Part shown: positions 33,760-46,689 of the stretch, piece by piece
Numbering within the stretch: the stretch's first letter is position 1
Layout: the number at the start of each line of letters is the position of its first letter
NCBI GenBank assembly: GCA_963457665.1
Contig: OY735227.1
Span: 39,194,250-39,258,249, forward strand
Direction: 5' to 3'
Length of the DNA stretch: 64,000 nucleotides
Source of the DNA: Thysanoteuthis rhombus
Taxonomy: Eukaryota; Mollusca; Cephalopoda; Oegopsida; Thysanoteuthidae
The notes under the pieces: model-generated
Databases searched by the model: none
Told to the model about the DNA's origin: nothing
Seen by the model: only the letters and a program-made list of their open reading frames with translations
Position numbers and translations under genes: made by a program

Positions 33760-35300
33760 GTCATTATTACAGACGAAAAGCAAACGTTATAGCGCCGTGT
33801 TTATATACATTATAATTGGAAAACAAATAGCATTCAGAGTTTTTCTATGATATTAATGACCAGAATTGACAATATTTACATTAATTGAATCTAAACCGAG
33901 TTTTCTCTTATACGTAAACAAGAAAAAATGACTGAAAAGTTATGAGAACCATGTGTTCAACGATACATCCACTGCAGAAGTAGCAGAAGAAAGAAAAAAA
34001 GCAAGTCTTTCTTAAATGCTTAACTAGTACGTTCTATCATTACATCATAGCATCAATGATGTCACGCTTTCGATGACGTCGCATCTCTTCCTTTTTTTTT
34101 ACCCTTTCCTATCTCTATTGTATAACGTAAGTGGGACCGAACGAACGACCGACTGAGCGAAAAGGGTCTAGTAGAGATGTGTGGACACATCTGAAAGAGC
34201 AATTCCTAGTTTTCAATCGAAATTGTATAAATGAAAGCCTACTGCAAAAATAAACTTTATATGTAGATTTGTATATGTTCCACTTCTGCCGATGAAGTAG
34301 GGAAAGGTAGTTGGATTCATTGGCTTATCCGTCAATATTTCAAAAGGTTCACGATGAATTTCAATGACCTTTAGTTGGCCATGGGCTGAAAGAAAAATAA
34401 TTATATTATCAGACGGATCCAAGAGTCTTTTACAGTACCCTCCCATGCATCGTAACTATTTGTGATTTGATTTTCTTTCAGTTTTAGCGACGAGGAGATT
34501 GGTAGAGTTACACACTCTCCGAGTGCTTTCTAGTTATGTGCGTCTTAGTGAGAATATCTTGTTTCTCCAAACGATGTTCAGGTCTAGATGTTTAATCTGA
34601 ACGAGTTGTACCTGCTGCCTGTTGCCCTCTCCCCCTTCATTTCTAAGACAATACCAAGTTATTGCTTCAACATTCTAGTCAATCGATACAGATCATTTCT
34701 AGGTAGGCGAACCAAGCTGCCGTCTGCCGGAAAAAAGCGGCTTACAGTTGGATTTCGAAGGCTTTCAATTTTTAATACCCCCGCTCTCAAATATGCAAAG
34801 ACAGGCATCAAAATGACCCAGATTTTCACTAAGTTGACTTTCACAAATTCAAAACACCACCAACCTCTTCATCATCAAAATCCAGAAGATTCTGAATAAT
34901 TGGGTAACTGGGTCAACTGTCTATTCGAGCCAAATCAATTTTTTTTAAATCACTGTTAACATGTGAACAAAAGCTGTCTCAATCATCGTTTTTTCACTTT
35001 TATTTAGATCGTACGAGGATATTCGTTATGGGCAACGTCTAGAATTGAAGCACAATAATGGGCCTTCTATTGTATTCAGCATTCTACCACATGAAATACC
35101 TATACTTATTTAGGAAACAATTGGCTATGTAAGAGGATTCATTACGTTAATTTGAGGAAGAACATAATGGAGGCAGATCTTTTCGCGAGATAAATACACT
35201 CTTTTTTTTCTCATTTACGTGATCCCAGCTGGGAATATTCGATAAACTATCCTACCGTTAACAACTGCGAACGTTTTACAATGGTTTAACCCTTAAAAAC
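33760..35300. other. No supported feature
   Basis: The frames here (for example 103 codons at 34588-34899) lack motifs and are probably chance. Confidence 0.45.
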
Positions 35301-35301
35301 A

Positions 35302-35772
35302 GGGGAAATCCCATTACTCTCAAAAAGAAAGGTATGCAACCAACATCCTCCCGATAGTGACCTGTGGAGCTAGAACAAGGAACCTAACCAAGAGACTGAA
35401 AAGCTTACAATACTCACATGAAAGAATCATACTCAACCTCACATGGAAAGATCACAAGACAGCACGATATATCAGGGAGAAAACGGTAGTCTAAGATATC
35501 GTAGATTCCATTAGAAAACTTAAATGACAATAGGCTGGTCATGTTGCAAGAATGACAGACAACTGCTGGACACCACGACTCACAATATGGATCCCCAGAG
35601 ATCACATGCAAAACCGAGACCGGCAGATTACAAGATGGAGAGACGAACTAGACAAGTTCAGAAAGTATTGGCTCAGCGAAATTCACGGTAGAGAGTTGTG
35701 GCGAATCCTGTGGAGGTGTATGTCGAACGACTGACGCAAAAAGGCTCATAATGATGATGATGATGATGATGG
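35302..35772 (+). mobile_element. RTE LINE 3' fragment
   Basis: Begins near the counterpart of 18360 in the long copy (CCTAAAGAGAAGGGTGT). It reads through CACATGGAAAGATCACAAGACAGCA and ATCCCCAGAGATCACATGCAAAACCGAGACCGGC. It ends in ATGATGATGATG at 35750-35772 and faces the minus-strand copy at 36008-36508. Confidence 0.87.
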
Positions 35773-36007
35773 GTGCATTGTCAAATATATGATACAAAGG
35801 AGTTTTTCAGTCAAAAAATACTTATTATAATTTTTGTTAAATACAGTTGTACAACTTCAATCTTGCCCCCTTTGCAAAAGAGATGCAGGAAAATGGACGG
35901 TAGTTGAATGCTATTACGTAATAAATTTTACAAGTTTATAGATTTTTAACGGTCTTTTCTCATAGTATAGAAACAGGAACGGTATATTTTGAATATAATT
36001 CATTTGC

Positions 36008-36038
36008 TATCATCATCATCATCATCATCATCATCACC

Positions 36039-36073
<35 letters not shown>

Positions 36074-36508
36074 TCTTTTAATGTCGTTGGACATGGACCT
36101 TCTCCAAGATTCGCCACACTTCCCTATCATGGGTGTTGCAGAGCCAGTATTTTCTAAATTTGTCCACTTCATCCTTCCATACTGTATTTTGTCGGCATCG
36201 GTTTCTTATGTGATCTCTGGGGATACATGTCGTGAGTCGTGATGTCCATCGGTTGTCTGTCATTCTTGCAACATGGCCAGCCCATTGCCATTTAAGTTTT
36301 CCAATAGATTCAATGATGTCTGACTCCCATTTCCTTCCTTATATACTGTGCAGTCTTGTGATCTCTACGTGTAGATTATTTCGTGTACAAGTTGCATACT
36401 TCTCAGTTAACGAGTCTGTCTCTTGGTTAGGTTCTATGTTTCAGCTCCATAAGTGACTATTGGGAGAATGCATTGGCTGTATACTCTTCTTTTTGGGATT
36501 ATTGGAAT
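36008..36508 (-). mobile_element. RTE LINE 3' fragment with an expanded (ATC)n/(ACC)n tail
   Basis: Starts on the left with the tail (CATCATCAT with an internal CACCACCAC tract, 36008-36071). It then reads in reverse through GTCTTTTAATGTCGTTGGACATGGACCTTC, GTGATCTCTGGGGATACATG and CATGGCCAGCCCATTG to GCATTGGCTGTATACTCTTC. A plus-strand frame at 36453-36809 overlaps this end and is not a gene. Confidence 0.87.
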
Positions 36509-37117
36509 CGGCTTCTTTTACGTCGGCTTATACTCTCAATCGGTTGGTCAATATCGAAATAAAATAATGAGATTCAGAGAAAACTTAACAAATGCATGTA
36601 TAAGCTCATTGAAAACGGTCAAGTTCTTTCATTTGGTTCTACACGGCAGTCAAGTTTTTTTTAATACTACTTTTTTAATACTACTCATACATTTCAGAAG
36701 GGTGATCGACTTGCAACCTCTCCCTTTTATTTTTGGTCAATTTACACTTCTCATTTTCGGTGGAGTCATGACGTTTTGGCCTATTCATTTCACGGGGAGA
36801 AAATATTGATTCAAGAGATTCTATTTCCTTACGGATATTATATTCTACACTTGGAGAGGGACGTAGAGACGAATAAACTGAATTTCTATGATCATATCGA
36901 AGATGAAAAGTAGAGCTTAGATTAACTGAAAAAAAAGGTTGGTAGGATTTTTCACACGCATCGGTTCATAAACGCTAAATTAAAGAAGTATAACCTGTCG
37001 TCAGATTTGATTTTCAACGATACCAAGTGAAAACGATGTTCTGCAAAATGTATGCTTTGTTCTCGAACTAAAAATGCACACATTTGATTAATTGATATGC
37101 CGTTTAATGTATCACAT

Positions 37118-37162
37118 ATTCGGTCCGACAGAATGGATTATAAATTAAGAATGGCAGGAGCA
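37118..37162 (-). mobile_element. Family B SINE 3'-end fragment
   Basis: CATATTCGGTCCGACAGAATGGATTATAAATT matches the 3' terminus of family B in reverse. No TA tail remains. Confidence 0.55.
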
Positions 37163-37216
37163 TAACTGGGCCAGATTTCTCTGTTAGTGTTGTGTCCCAA
37201 TTAAACAGAATCTCAT

Positions 37217-37422
37217 AATCATCATCAGCCTTTCAACGTTCGTTATTGGACATAGACCTTCCCCAGGATTCACCACGATTATCTATCATGGGCATTGCAG
37301 GGCTAGTATTTCCCGAATCTGTCCAGTTCATCTCTCCATCTTGTGTTCTGTCGGCCTTGATTTCTTATATGATCTCTAGGGATCCATGTTGTGAGACGTG
37401 ATGTCCATCGGTTGTCTTTGAT
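37217..37422 (-). mobile_element. RTE LINE 3' fragment
   Basis: ATCATCATCAGCCTTTCAACG then the reverse complement of the last 200 bp of the family (GGACATAGACCTTCCCCAGG, GATCTCTAGGGATCCATG, GATGTCCATCGGTTGTC). Confidence 0.85.
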
Positions 37423-38372
37423 CATACTATACAAACCATCGATTTCCGGCAACCAGAGGCTAAATTCGGGTCTTACACTAGTCCACTAAGGGGTCACATT
37501 TGATGAATCTCTTAATTGTTTCTACTGCAATTGTCGTTCCTGTTCCATGCATTTCAAAAAATCCCTAGCCTAATTTGCCTACAAATTGTAATTCTCAGTG
37601 GTAATGTAAAAAACAAACAAAAGTCTAAATCAATACAAAGAAAGATAGAAGTGCTGAGAAAAGTCGACGGTAGTGTTCCTTCATAGACCTTCATTGGTAT
37701 GCATCTCTCATCAATTATGCATGATATTTGTATTCATCTATTAAATATACTCAGTTCTATTTATGGTAATAGACCATACGATTGGGTGGAAAATTCATAA
37801 AATTACTGATACATTTCACTAGTTACTGGCTCATCAGAGCAATACAAAATGCAACAGAGTGAGTTCTAAATTTGAAACTACTATCTTTCTTTAACGACAC
37901 CATCACAGAACACACGCAAAACGTTAATATTTTAAACAATTTCAAATAAAGTATTGGGAAATCAACTGTATTGTCCCAAAATGTATAAATCACAAATACT
38001 ATTAAGGACTGAAAGATAGGGATAATATAATTGATTTTCCGAAATCATATTCATAAAATTTTAAATATTGATGCTCAACGTTTATTATGTGACAATGACG
38101 TCAAACCATTTGTCTTTCAACAATTGTCATTAATATCAGCATGTTGGATATCATTGTACATATACTTATCATCCACATATAATGAGCATATATGCATATA
38201 TCCTCTCTGTTTGGGCCCGATAGGGCTGTTCTGATTGGTTAATCTACGTTGCTATCATGACATAATGGAAATTATGCCATAGAAAATCTTGAGACTGAAA
38301 TTAGAATACTTTGATTATCAAAAGTAAATAACCAGATAAATCAGCTTTAAGCTTATTCTGGGCGGGGATATG

Positions 38373-38374
<2 letters not shown>

Positions 38375-38434
<60 letters not shown>

Positions 38435-38455
38435 AAAATAAAATAAAATAAAATA
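38375..38455. repeat. (TA)n(AAATA)n tail of SINE C
   Basis: TA array then AAATA pentamers, directly at the 3' end of the minus-strand SINE. Confidence 0.92.
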
Positions 38456-38615
38456 ATTGTACCATCCAAATACAGCTGTTTCGCAACTCTTCAGTGCGGC
38501 TATAGACAATCTATTACCACGAGGTAGGATCGAAACCTTCGCTTTGAGACCGAAGGGCTGGCATTTTACCCTTGCCTTACGCAGAAATGGACGGTCAGTA
38601 GGACCAAATTTAATA
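38456..38615 (-). mobile_element. tRNA-derived SINE, family C
   Basis: Read in reverse, the B-box-like AGGTTTCGATCCTACC lies upstream of ACTGAAGAGTTGCGAAACAGCTGTATTTGGATGG. The 3' end meets (AAATA)n and then (TA)n on the left. Shares GAAACAGC-GT-TGTGG-TG with the copies at 40.4 and 62.0 kb. Confidence 0.72.
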
Positions 38616-38634
38616 TATATATATATATGTATAG

Positions 38635-38700
<66 letters not shown>

Positions 38701-38740
38701 GGACAGACAGACAGACCGACAGACAGACAGACAGAGACAC
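38613..38740. repeat. TA/GATA/GA/GACA compound array
   Basis: Successive simple repeats changing by single steps. Confidence 0.92.
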
Positions 38741-38872
38741 AGACATAGAGAGAAAAAGTTGAACCGTAAAAAGTTCAGACAGAACCGAAATATGTCGTAA
38801 AAATGGAGTTATTTATTTGAACAAGGTTATTCCAAAACTTGTTTCGAAGCAGAAGGTGTAACACTTCCAGCG

Positions 38873-38874
<2 letters not shown>

Positions 38875-38935
<61 letters not shown>

Positions 38936-38936
38936 G
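38875..38936. repeat. (TA)n
   Basis: Pure TA array. Confidence 0.93.
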
Positions 38937-39339
38937 CGTGTATGAGATAGCAGTTGGAAATAGTACAATGCGAATCAACTCACTATTCGAAGATATAATT
39001 CTCAGAAAGGAAATTGATTGAATATTATTTTCAAGTCACCAAATCCATCATTATGTTTTTTTTTAAAACGATTACAAGATAAAAGGTACAATTACATTGG
39101 AATATTAAAATCTGGATCCATTGTTTAGCTAGAATTACGTGAAATCCCATTGTTTAAACGCCATCGGATTTCGATATTGTACAATACGAGTAAGTTGTGA
39201 ACATTTCCTCTTAGTGTCAGGGCATCACTTTTCAAAACAAGTTATGAACAATGAACTCCAAAGAAGAATCTCATAACAATAACAGGAATCAATTCCAACA
39301 AATCCTTTTCGAGAGAAACAAGTTGGTTTATCCACAAAG

Positions 39340-39745
39340 AACTGCCACATGACCAAAGTATCATGACAGCATGCCGTGTCAGCAATGAGCGATTAACAAT
39401 TTGAAGAAAGGGGTGATCAATTAAAAATCTCTTCTCTAGCCTTTTGGGGAAAATAATCACGAAAACAGCTATTTGGGTCAATTCGGCATGAACTTACATT
39501 GTAAATTGAATTCCCCATGAAAAAAAAAATTTACAAAATTAAAAAAAAATCAACAGGAAAAAGGTTTTTTTCTAGACATGCTTAAGAGTTATTATTGAGA
39601 ATTTCAGTCCTATAGCTCCATTGGAACGGCCTGTAAGAGTGATACATACCTAGCCAGCCAGCCAACCTCCCAGCTTGCAAACTGAAGACACTTATTTTGA
39701 TTTTTTCGCCGACAGATTTGGTTGACGGTTTCTCACCCTGATGTT
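39340..39745 (+). repeat. Interspersed repeat family F
   Basis: AGCATGCCGTGTCAGCAATGAGCGATTAACAATTTGAAGAAAGGGGTGATCAATTA aligns with 51144 onward. It ends TAGCTCCATTGGAACGG, then CTAGCCAGCCAGCC, AACTGAAGACACTT and TTTGGTTGACGGTTTCTCA. Confidence 0.7.
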
Positions 39746-40261
39746 ATTACGAGATCCAAAATGCGAGGGAGCGGAAGTAAGATTTTGTACATCATATACC
39801 ATTAACTCATTAACTACAGCTTGTTGCTGAGAGTAATAGTTATCAATACCGGTAGTCCGTGTCCCTTGCAAGATATTTCATCGCAAATTATCCATTGAAA
39901 GATGGAAAGTCCTGATTTGCAGATAGAACTGAGTTGTTGTAAATTTGCAATGAAATATTGTGTTGGCCATACAACTGTGATTACTGGAATTTACTCCATT
40001 CGGAGTTAATGCAATTACATACTTGTAAAATTTGGGGGTGGGGGATGGATAATCCCACACTATAAGGAATGCTTGAATTTTGAACTAACAATATGATTTT
40101 AAAAGAAAAATAATGCGCTTAATACAATTGAAATATGAGATAAAGACAAAAGAAAAAGAGACACACAACAGTTTAATTACTTGCAAAATAAATCATATTT
40201 TTAAAGTCTGTTAGAGACTTGATTTGAAGCCTTTCTTTGAATTGTTCACCAACATACGTGT

Positions 40262-40296
40262 GCACGCACACACGCACACACATATATATATATATA

Positions 40297-40350
<54 letters not shown>
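40262..40350. repeat. CA/TA/TC/TA compound array
   Basis: Lies at the 3' end of SINE C. Confidence 0.92.
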
Positions 40351-40351
<1 letters not shown>

Positions 40352-40357
<6 letters not shown>

Positions 40358-40620
40358 CATTGTTTCACCCACAGATAGCTGTTTCGTTGTATTACAACTC
40401 TTCAGTATTCCATCCAGTCCCACGAGGTAGGATTGAAACCTTTGCTTCAGACCCAGAGGCCGGTATCCCACCACGGAGCCACGTAATTGGACAGTCAGTA
40501 AGGCTGAATTTAAGTGATATATTTATTTAACTTGAATTCTCCACCATAGTGCTCTATTCCTATGGAAGAGCATTGCATAAGCTTACAATTGTTGTACTTA
40601 TTGATCCTTCATCGTCAAAT
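40352..40620 (-). mobile_element. tRNA-derived SINE, family C, longest copy
   Basis: Minus strand: a 5' segment with CCATAGGAATAGAGCACTATGG, then GGCTCCGTGGTGGGATACCGG (A-box-like), AGGTTTCAATCCTACC (B-box-like), and the ending ACAACGAAACAGCTATCTGTGG. It stops against the TA/TC compound array at 40280-40350. Confidence 0.73.
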
Positions 40621-41089
40621 ACGTTAGTAGGGTAACATGGGTAAGTAAACCCTGTATTTAAAAAAATTAGATGATTTGTAGTATAAATTAACAACCATAT
40701 ACAATACATTGTGATAATACCCTATATAAAATGACAAACAACTTATAGAATGACTCAAGCTATGTATCAAAATCATAGGTGAAAGGGAGATACAGTTTGA
40801 CCAACCCAGCTCAGGAGCCATGTAATTATAATTTCATTTCTAAATTAACAACTGATAATCCCGACGAAAGAAAGTTCATACATAGTACCCTGATATCAAA
40901 TTATATGTAAAACATATGAAAATCACTTGAGAAATTCACATAAATCTAACAGATATTGGGAAAGAACTGACTGAAATGATAGAAAAAATTTTTGGAGGAG
41001 AGTTAAAAAAAATATATATATCTAGTGTTTAAAGTTGTCAAACTTTCTGGACCACACATGCAAACGCACATATATAGTTTCTCTCTCCC

Positions 41090-41093
<4 letters not shown>

Positions 41094-41177
<84 letters not shown>
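41094..41177. repeat. (TA)n
   Basis: 84-bp pure TA, next to a family A fragment. Confidence 0.93.
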
Positions 41178-41179
<2 letters not shown>

Positions 41180-41635
41180 CACCTGCCTCCAGTCAATTAA
41201 AAAAACATCATAAAAGAATTCTTTGGAAGAAACCAATGTTACTGTGTATCGCTAAACTGAGCTTGATTGAATGGTGCATGTGAACAGAAAGGACCATAAT
41301 TTAGGCAGGGAAGTCGGTGGACAGGTTCAAGTCTAGGGCCCCTTGGGGCTACTTGACGTTACTTTGTCCAATTCAACAAAGGGATGACAGGTATCAAAGT
41401 AAAGAAGGGGCTTACTAAACACTTTAGTGTAGGGTCCCAGATGGTAGTTTGCTACAGTACTTAGCAAATGGGTAGGAATTCAGGATGGGGCGTCCTTCCA
41501 CATTCAGATTATTTTCACTTTCAGATTATTTTCACTTTCAGAATATCCATTTATTCACTTCATGCAACACCCCACGTGTTCTAATAATTTCACCGATTTC
41601 AACATAATGAGCATTCCCCCAAAACTGGAATAATT

Positions 41636-42010
41636 ATTTCATGATTTGACAAAAAGGTATGGTAAGGTCGTAGAAAACCAGGGAAAATACATTAATGGCC
41701 AAAAATGATGCTATGAATTAATATTTCAAGATATTGAAAATTTCTCTCTAAACTGGAACACACAATTTGACAAAAAGGTATGGTAAGGTCGTAGAAAGCC
41801 AGAGAAAATACATTAATGGCTAAAAATGATGCTATGGATTTATATGAACTAGAGGTCTCGTCAAAAAAGCTAGAAACATACGATAGCATATACATTTTAG
41901 CTGAAAAGTGGTGTAAGGTCATAAAAAGGCAGGGAAAATACTTTAATGGCTTAATAATGATGCAATTAATCGATATGAATAAACAAGTTTTGTCCGAAAA
42001 ATGATGGAAA
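41636..42010. repeat. Tandem repeat, about 125-bp unit, 3 copies
   Basis: ATTTGACAAAAAGGTATGGTAAGGTCGTAGAAA-CCAG-GAAAATACATTAATGGC appears at 41644 and 41766, and a third, diverged unit starts near 41895. A related unit lies at 61467-61575 beside a TA array. Confidence 0.78.
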
Positions 42011-42593
42011 CTTTTGCATCAAGCAAATAACTATAAAAACTAGCAGAGCCCCCACAGGGTATATGACTCCATCAACACCATTTTCTGGGAGATTATCTGT
42101 GTATTGACCCCCTAAAGAAAATTTCAATCAATTCTTCCAAAGCCTATTGTTAATCCTTCAATGAAATATCATTAAAATTCATTGAGAGCTTAAGAAGATA
42201 TCGTGTTGGCAGTCATGAGCCGATGCATGGATATATTGATATTTAAGCGGAAAAATATCTCTAAACCAATGAAAGAAATTCCTGGACCCTCGTCCAAAAT
42301 TGTCCATGTCTTTCTTGATCCATTGTACACCGTTCCACAAACTATAATTGAAATCTATTCAGTACTTTCGGATATATCGTGTCAATGGGCAAAAGACGGA
42401 CAGATGCGACCAAATGCATATATCCTTTTTTCAATTTACTTAATAGAGGTAAAATAATGTATAATAATAACCCTTCTTCATTTCAAGATCTCCGAACAAT
42501 CCGAGAAGATTATTGACAATATCTTACGCGCCATTATCCTCTTGTCTCGTGTGAATCGTTGATATTGAAATAGTTCCACCTTCAGGCAAATGC

Positions 42594-42745
42594 TTGCTAC
42601 GAGAAAAGACTGCATTAAGTGATTGATTCCATTATATACACGTCTAAATTTATTTCACTAAATTCTGTAGATCGAAAGGAATCACTTAGAACTAAATACG
42701 AATATAATTGAATCGATTGTTTAATGCAGTCTTTTTCTGTAGCAA
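42594..42745. repeat. Short foldback (MITE-like) element
   Basis: 44-bp inverted arms at 42594-42637 and 42702-42745 share AGACTGCATTAA and GATTGATTC-ATTATAT, separated by about 64 bp. No target duplication was identified. Confidence 0.65.
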
Positions 42746-42899
42746 AAATAAAATTGTGTAGTTTCACGGAATTGCGTAGATCACAGAAGGTGCAGGTCAC
42801 CTAACGGTCAGTGGCTCCGAAAAAAGGATAGAATTCAAACTTTGGCTGCGTTTACTCCACATTGAAGCCCTTGGGATATGCATGAATCAAACTTTTTCC

Positions 42900-43642
42900 A
42901 GCCCTACACCGGGCTGAAACAAGGCGATACCAGTCCACCCAAACTCTCCAAAGTCCCCCTTGAGATGAACATGAACCCCGACTATGAAACCAAAAGAAAT
43001 CAGAATAGACAACAAATATGTAAGTAACCTCAGATTTGCTGACGACATCGTCCTTTTGGCTGAGAACCTTCATGATTTCCAAATAATGCTAAACAAACTG
43101 GATAAAGGAATCGTGAAAGTAAGCCTTCTCATTATTTTCAGTAAAACATATTTCATGTAGAACAATCAAATTCAGGAGAATCTCCATGAAATCCCTCCCC
43201 CCCAAATGAAATCAAGGTAAGAACTACTCTAGGGTGGAAAGCTTTCAATAGAACCAGCACAACTTCCAAAAACTAGAAAATTTTAATAATCCCTGTAGAG
43301 AATGGAATCCAACCGATGTATTCTTTCGATAGTCACCTGTAGAGCTGGAACATGGAATCTCACCAGGAGACAAAGAAGAGAAAAGGGTTCACGTATACAA
43401 ACCATTAGAAAACTCAAGTGGCAATGGGCTGGCCGAGTTACAAGAATTTCAGACAACTGATGGACATCATGACACATAACATGGCTCCCCAGAGATCATA
43501 CGCTGAAGTGTGACCGACAGAATATGAGATGACTTGATGAACTAGACAAGTTCTGAATCTCCTCGATTACCATGATAGAAAAATCTGGCGAATCGCAGGG
43601 AAAGTTTATGTCCAACAACAAACACTAAAAGGCTGCTGCTGA
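42900..43642 (+). mobile_element. RTE LINE copy, partial RT
   Basis: Starts at the motif B region (GAAACAAGGCGATACCAG, cf. 17928). It includes CAGATTTGCTGACGACATCGTCC (FADD motif), then a deletion-ridden C-terminal part, ending AACACTAAAAGGCTGCTGCTGAG. The TGA tail is nearly lost. Confidence 0.82.
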
Positions 43643-44329
43643 GTCTGGGAGAGTAATAACTCAAAATTCAAAGTGAGGAAGTCAAACCCCTCGTCAAGCA
43701 TCATCAAAGGCTGGCATAGGACAGAGTATGTAGGATTGATAGGGGCTTTGTTGAAGCTTAGCAAGTTGGAAAAACATCATAATGAACTGCTCAGATGAAA
43801 TAAAAGGCACCCTGCCCCTACTCCCTAAAAAAAAAAAAAAAAAACAACCCCCCAAATGAACAGAACTGATTGATGGAATAATGGAATCGTTATCCCATCA
43901 ATCTCAGAGTTATGCCAATACAAGTACATAGTTTACACATGAGTTCAACAAATATCTCCTAAAACGACAATGTTTGAAAGTACATAGCAAACCCATTCAT
44001 CAAACAGAACATAAAGTATTTCTCTAGATCAGGTGTTCCAAAACCTGTCAGAATATCGGACCACTTCATAAAATCTTTAATGCCTGCTCAACCCCCAGGA
44101 ATGTACAAAATAATAGTTAGATAAATGAATAACTTGCTACTACACTCAATAACTAATCAACAACGTCAACGTCATGTATGTGATATCACCAGCGTTTTAC
44201 ACAAGAAGATATCAAATAAAAACGTAAAAAATCTAGATATTATTAGATATCATTATTAATATTAAGCCCCCCCCCCGAAAAAAACAAAAAAAATGACACC
44301 AAAAAAAAAAAAAAAATGAAACAAAAGAA

Positions 44330-44505
44330 ACAAGCAAAACGAAACAACATTTTCTAGACAGGGTCTAGTGGAGTACTGATGCCAATTTTCAGAGTTCGTT
44401 GACAGAATATTATGGCTTGGTGTGTTGAAACGCACAAACACACGCAAACATACAGAATGGATAAAACTTTTTGCCGTCTCTGATGGCTCCGGTCGTTTAA
44501 TATTT
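44330..44505 (+). repeat. Interspersed repeat family G
   Basis: GGGTCTAGTGGAGTACTGATGCCAATTTTC, TATGGCTTGGTGTGTTGAAACGCACAAAC, TAAAACTTTTTGCCGTCTCTGATGGCT. Recurs at 46.2 and 53.2 kb. Confidence 0.6.
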
Positions 44506-44605
44506 TTTTCATATTTGCTGAACAGTTTTAGACATGTTTCTTTTCTTTTCGCTCCGTTTTTAAAAAAAATCTAAAATGGAATAATTGAACAAAACTAATT
44601 TCGTT

Positions 44606-45362
44606 TCTCAGATTAGCAGACGACATCATCTTTTTTGCAGAGAACCTCCTATTAATGTTAAATGAACTGAACGAAGAAAGCAAGAAAGTTTGCCTTCACA
44701 TGGATCTCAGCAAAACAAAAGATATGAACAACAAACATGTCTGAAATAAACGCACATCAATCAAAATCAAAAACACAAAGCTGGACAGAGTAGACCATAA
44801 CATCTACTTGGGACAACGAGGCTCCAAGGAATCCTCGAAAGAAGAAGAAATCAAGTGATAAATCACTATAGGATGCCAAGCTCTCGCTAGAGTAAGTACT
44901 ACCTTCAAAACCAAGAAAAATCCCATTAGTCATAAAAAAGTATACAGCCAATGCATCCTCCTGATAGTCACCTATGGAGCTAAAACATGGAACCTGGCCA
45001 AGGGACTGACCCACAAACTGGAAGCCATGCAACATGCTCAGCATAATAAGGGTAGACCAAACGACAGCTCAGTATATTAGGGGAGATTGGGAGTCCCTGA
45101 CGTGATATAAATTATTAGGAAACTCAAATGGCAATGGGCTGATCATGTTGCAAGGATGATAGACAACTGATGGACATCACAACTCACAATGTGAATCCCA
45201 AAAGATTTAATGTGTCACTGAAGCCAGCAGAATACGAGATGGCGAGACAAACTGAACAGGTTGCGAAAATATCAGCCCTGCAACGCCCACGATGGAGAGG
45301 AGTGGTGAATCCTGGGACGATGTATGTCCAACGAATGACGTTAAAAGACTGATGATGATGAA
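44606..45362 (+). mobile_element. RTE LINE copy, partial RT
   Basis: Begins at the FADD region (CTCAGATTAGCAGACGACATC). It continues through AACTGAACGAAGAAAGCAAGAAAG and CATCCTCCTGATAGTCACCTATGGAGC, and ends ACGTTAAAAGACTGATGATGATGA. The coding frame is broken repeatedly. Confidence 0.85.
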
Positions 45363-45906
45363 TTTCATTTCGTATTAGTACGGAATTAAAACATAAATAT
45401 TTGAAAATATGAGGACATTTGCCGAAAGGGGAACAAAACCATTTCTTAAAACTATATCGTAACATTCCAAAACTGTCATGACATCTTTTTTTTCACTCTA
45501 ACTGGAAGAAAAACAACAAGAATAATCCTCAGAAAAATTAAAGCATGTACACCGACATGTTATTTGAATTCCTTAAACAATGAGTCTTATGGAATATTGG
45601 GATAAAAATTTCAGAAGTTAGTAGTGCATAATCTGAAATAAGACTTACCGCTACCATTTCCCCGTTTGTTTTCCATTTGCTGTATTCCTTATAGGAGTGT
45701 TTAGCGAGATCACGTATATCCTGTTTTCGTAGCATTTCTTCATTGTCGAACTTCAAAACTTTACATGAATTTATTTCCCTACTGTATTAGGAACAAGAAC
45801 AATAACAATCCCCACCAAAATTAGTGATGTAAACCAAAGTGTAACATCCACATCCCTAACGTGATTCAAAGAAACTGAATTCAGGAAACTGTTTTACTGA
45901 CCGACC

Positions 45907-45907
<1 letters not shown>

Positions 45908-45985
<78 letters not shown>
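45908..45985. repeat. (TA)n
   Basis: Pure TA array. Confidence 0.93.
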
Positions 45986-45989
<4 letters not shown>

Positions 45990-46204
45990 AATAATGTTCA
46001 TTCATACTTGATAACTGAACAACTTTCAAAATTGAAGTCATATGAAAACATTCCATCGAAGGATAAATATGGTAAGAATGAATTCTATTTATGACATCAC
46101 TGGCTTTCACCACCGGGAAACATCTAAAGTAGAATGAAAAGAGACAAAACATTTACAAACATATAGATTCTTGAAAATCCAGATGTTATTGATAAACCAG
46201 CCAG

Positions 46205-46375
46205 AATAAGCACCCCCCCAACGGCATTGACACTTTCATAAAAAAATTTCTTTTCAATTTTCAAACTGTATGGCTAGGTGAATTGGAACACAAACAAACA
46301 CACAATCACATGCTCATTTGAGAGATAGGGAAAAACTTTCACCGTCTCTGATGGCTATTGTAGTTCAATAGACAA
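46205..46375 (+). repeat. Interspersed repeat family G
   Basis: CTTTTCAATTTTCAAACTGTATGGCTAGGTGAATTGGAACACAAAC, then AAAAACTTTCACCGTCTCTGATGGCT. Confidence 0.6.
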
Positions 46376-46596
46376 TAGAAAATGATATATAAATCTGAGA
46401 TCTCTACCATCAAGTTAAGATGATATCATATTCTATCTGTTATGTATGCCAGCTTCAACTCCAACAGAAGTAGCTGACTCCTTCCATTCCGGTTTTTATC
46501 GACTCTCTTTTGACACTCAGGTATTTATTGACCATTTAGATAGAATAGTTCCATCGATCCCAGGGGTTGATTTTTACTATTCTGGACAGTTCTGAT

Positions 46597-46597
<1 letters not shown>

Positions 46598-46681
<84 letters not shown>
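46598..46681. repeat. (TA)n(GA)n
   Basis: TA array passing into GA. Confidence 0.93.
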
Positions 46682-46685
<4 letters not shown>

Positions 46686-46689
46686 CTAA

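Noticed and set aside
36453..36809. 118-codon membrane-like protein
   Set aside because: Its first third is antisense RTE sequence and the remainder is AT-rich with no conserved motif.
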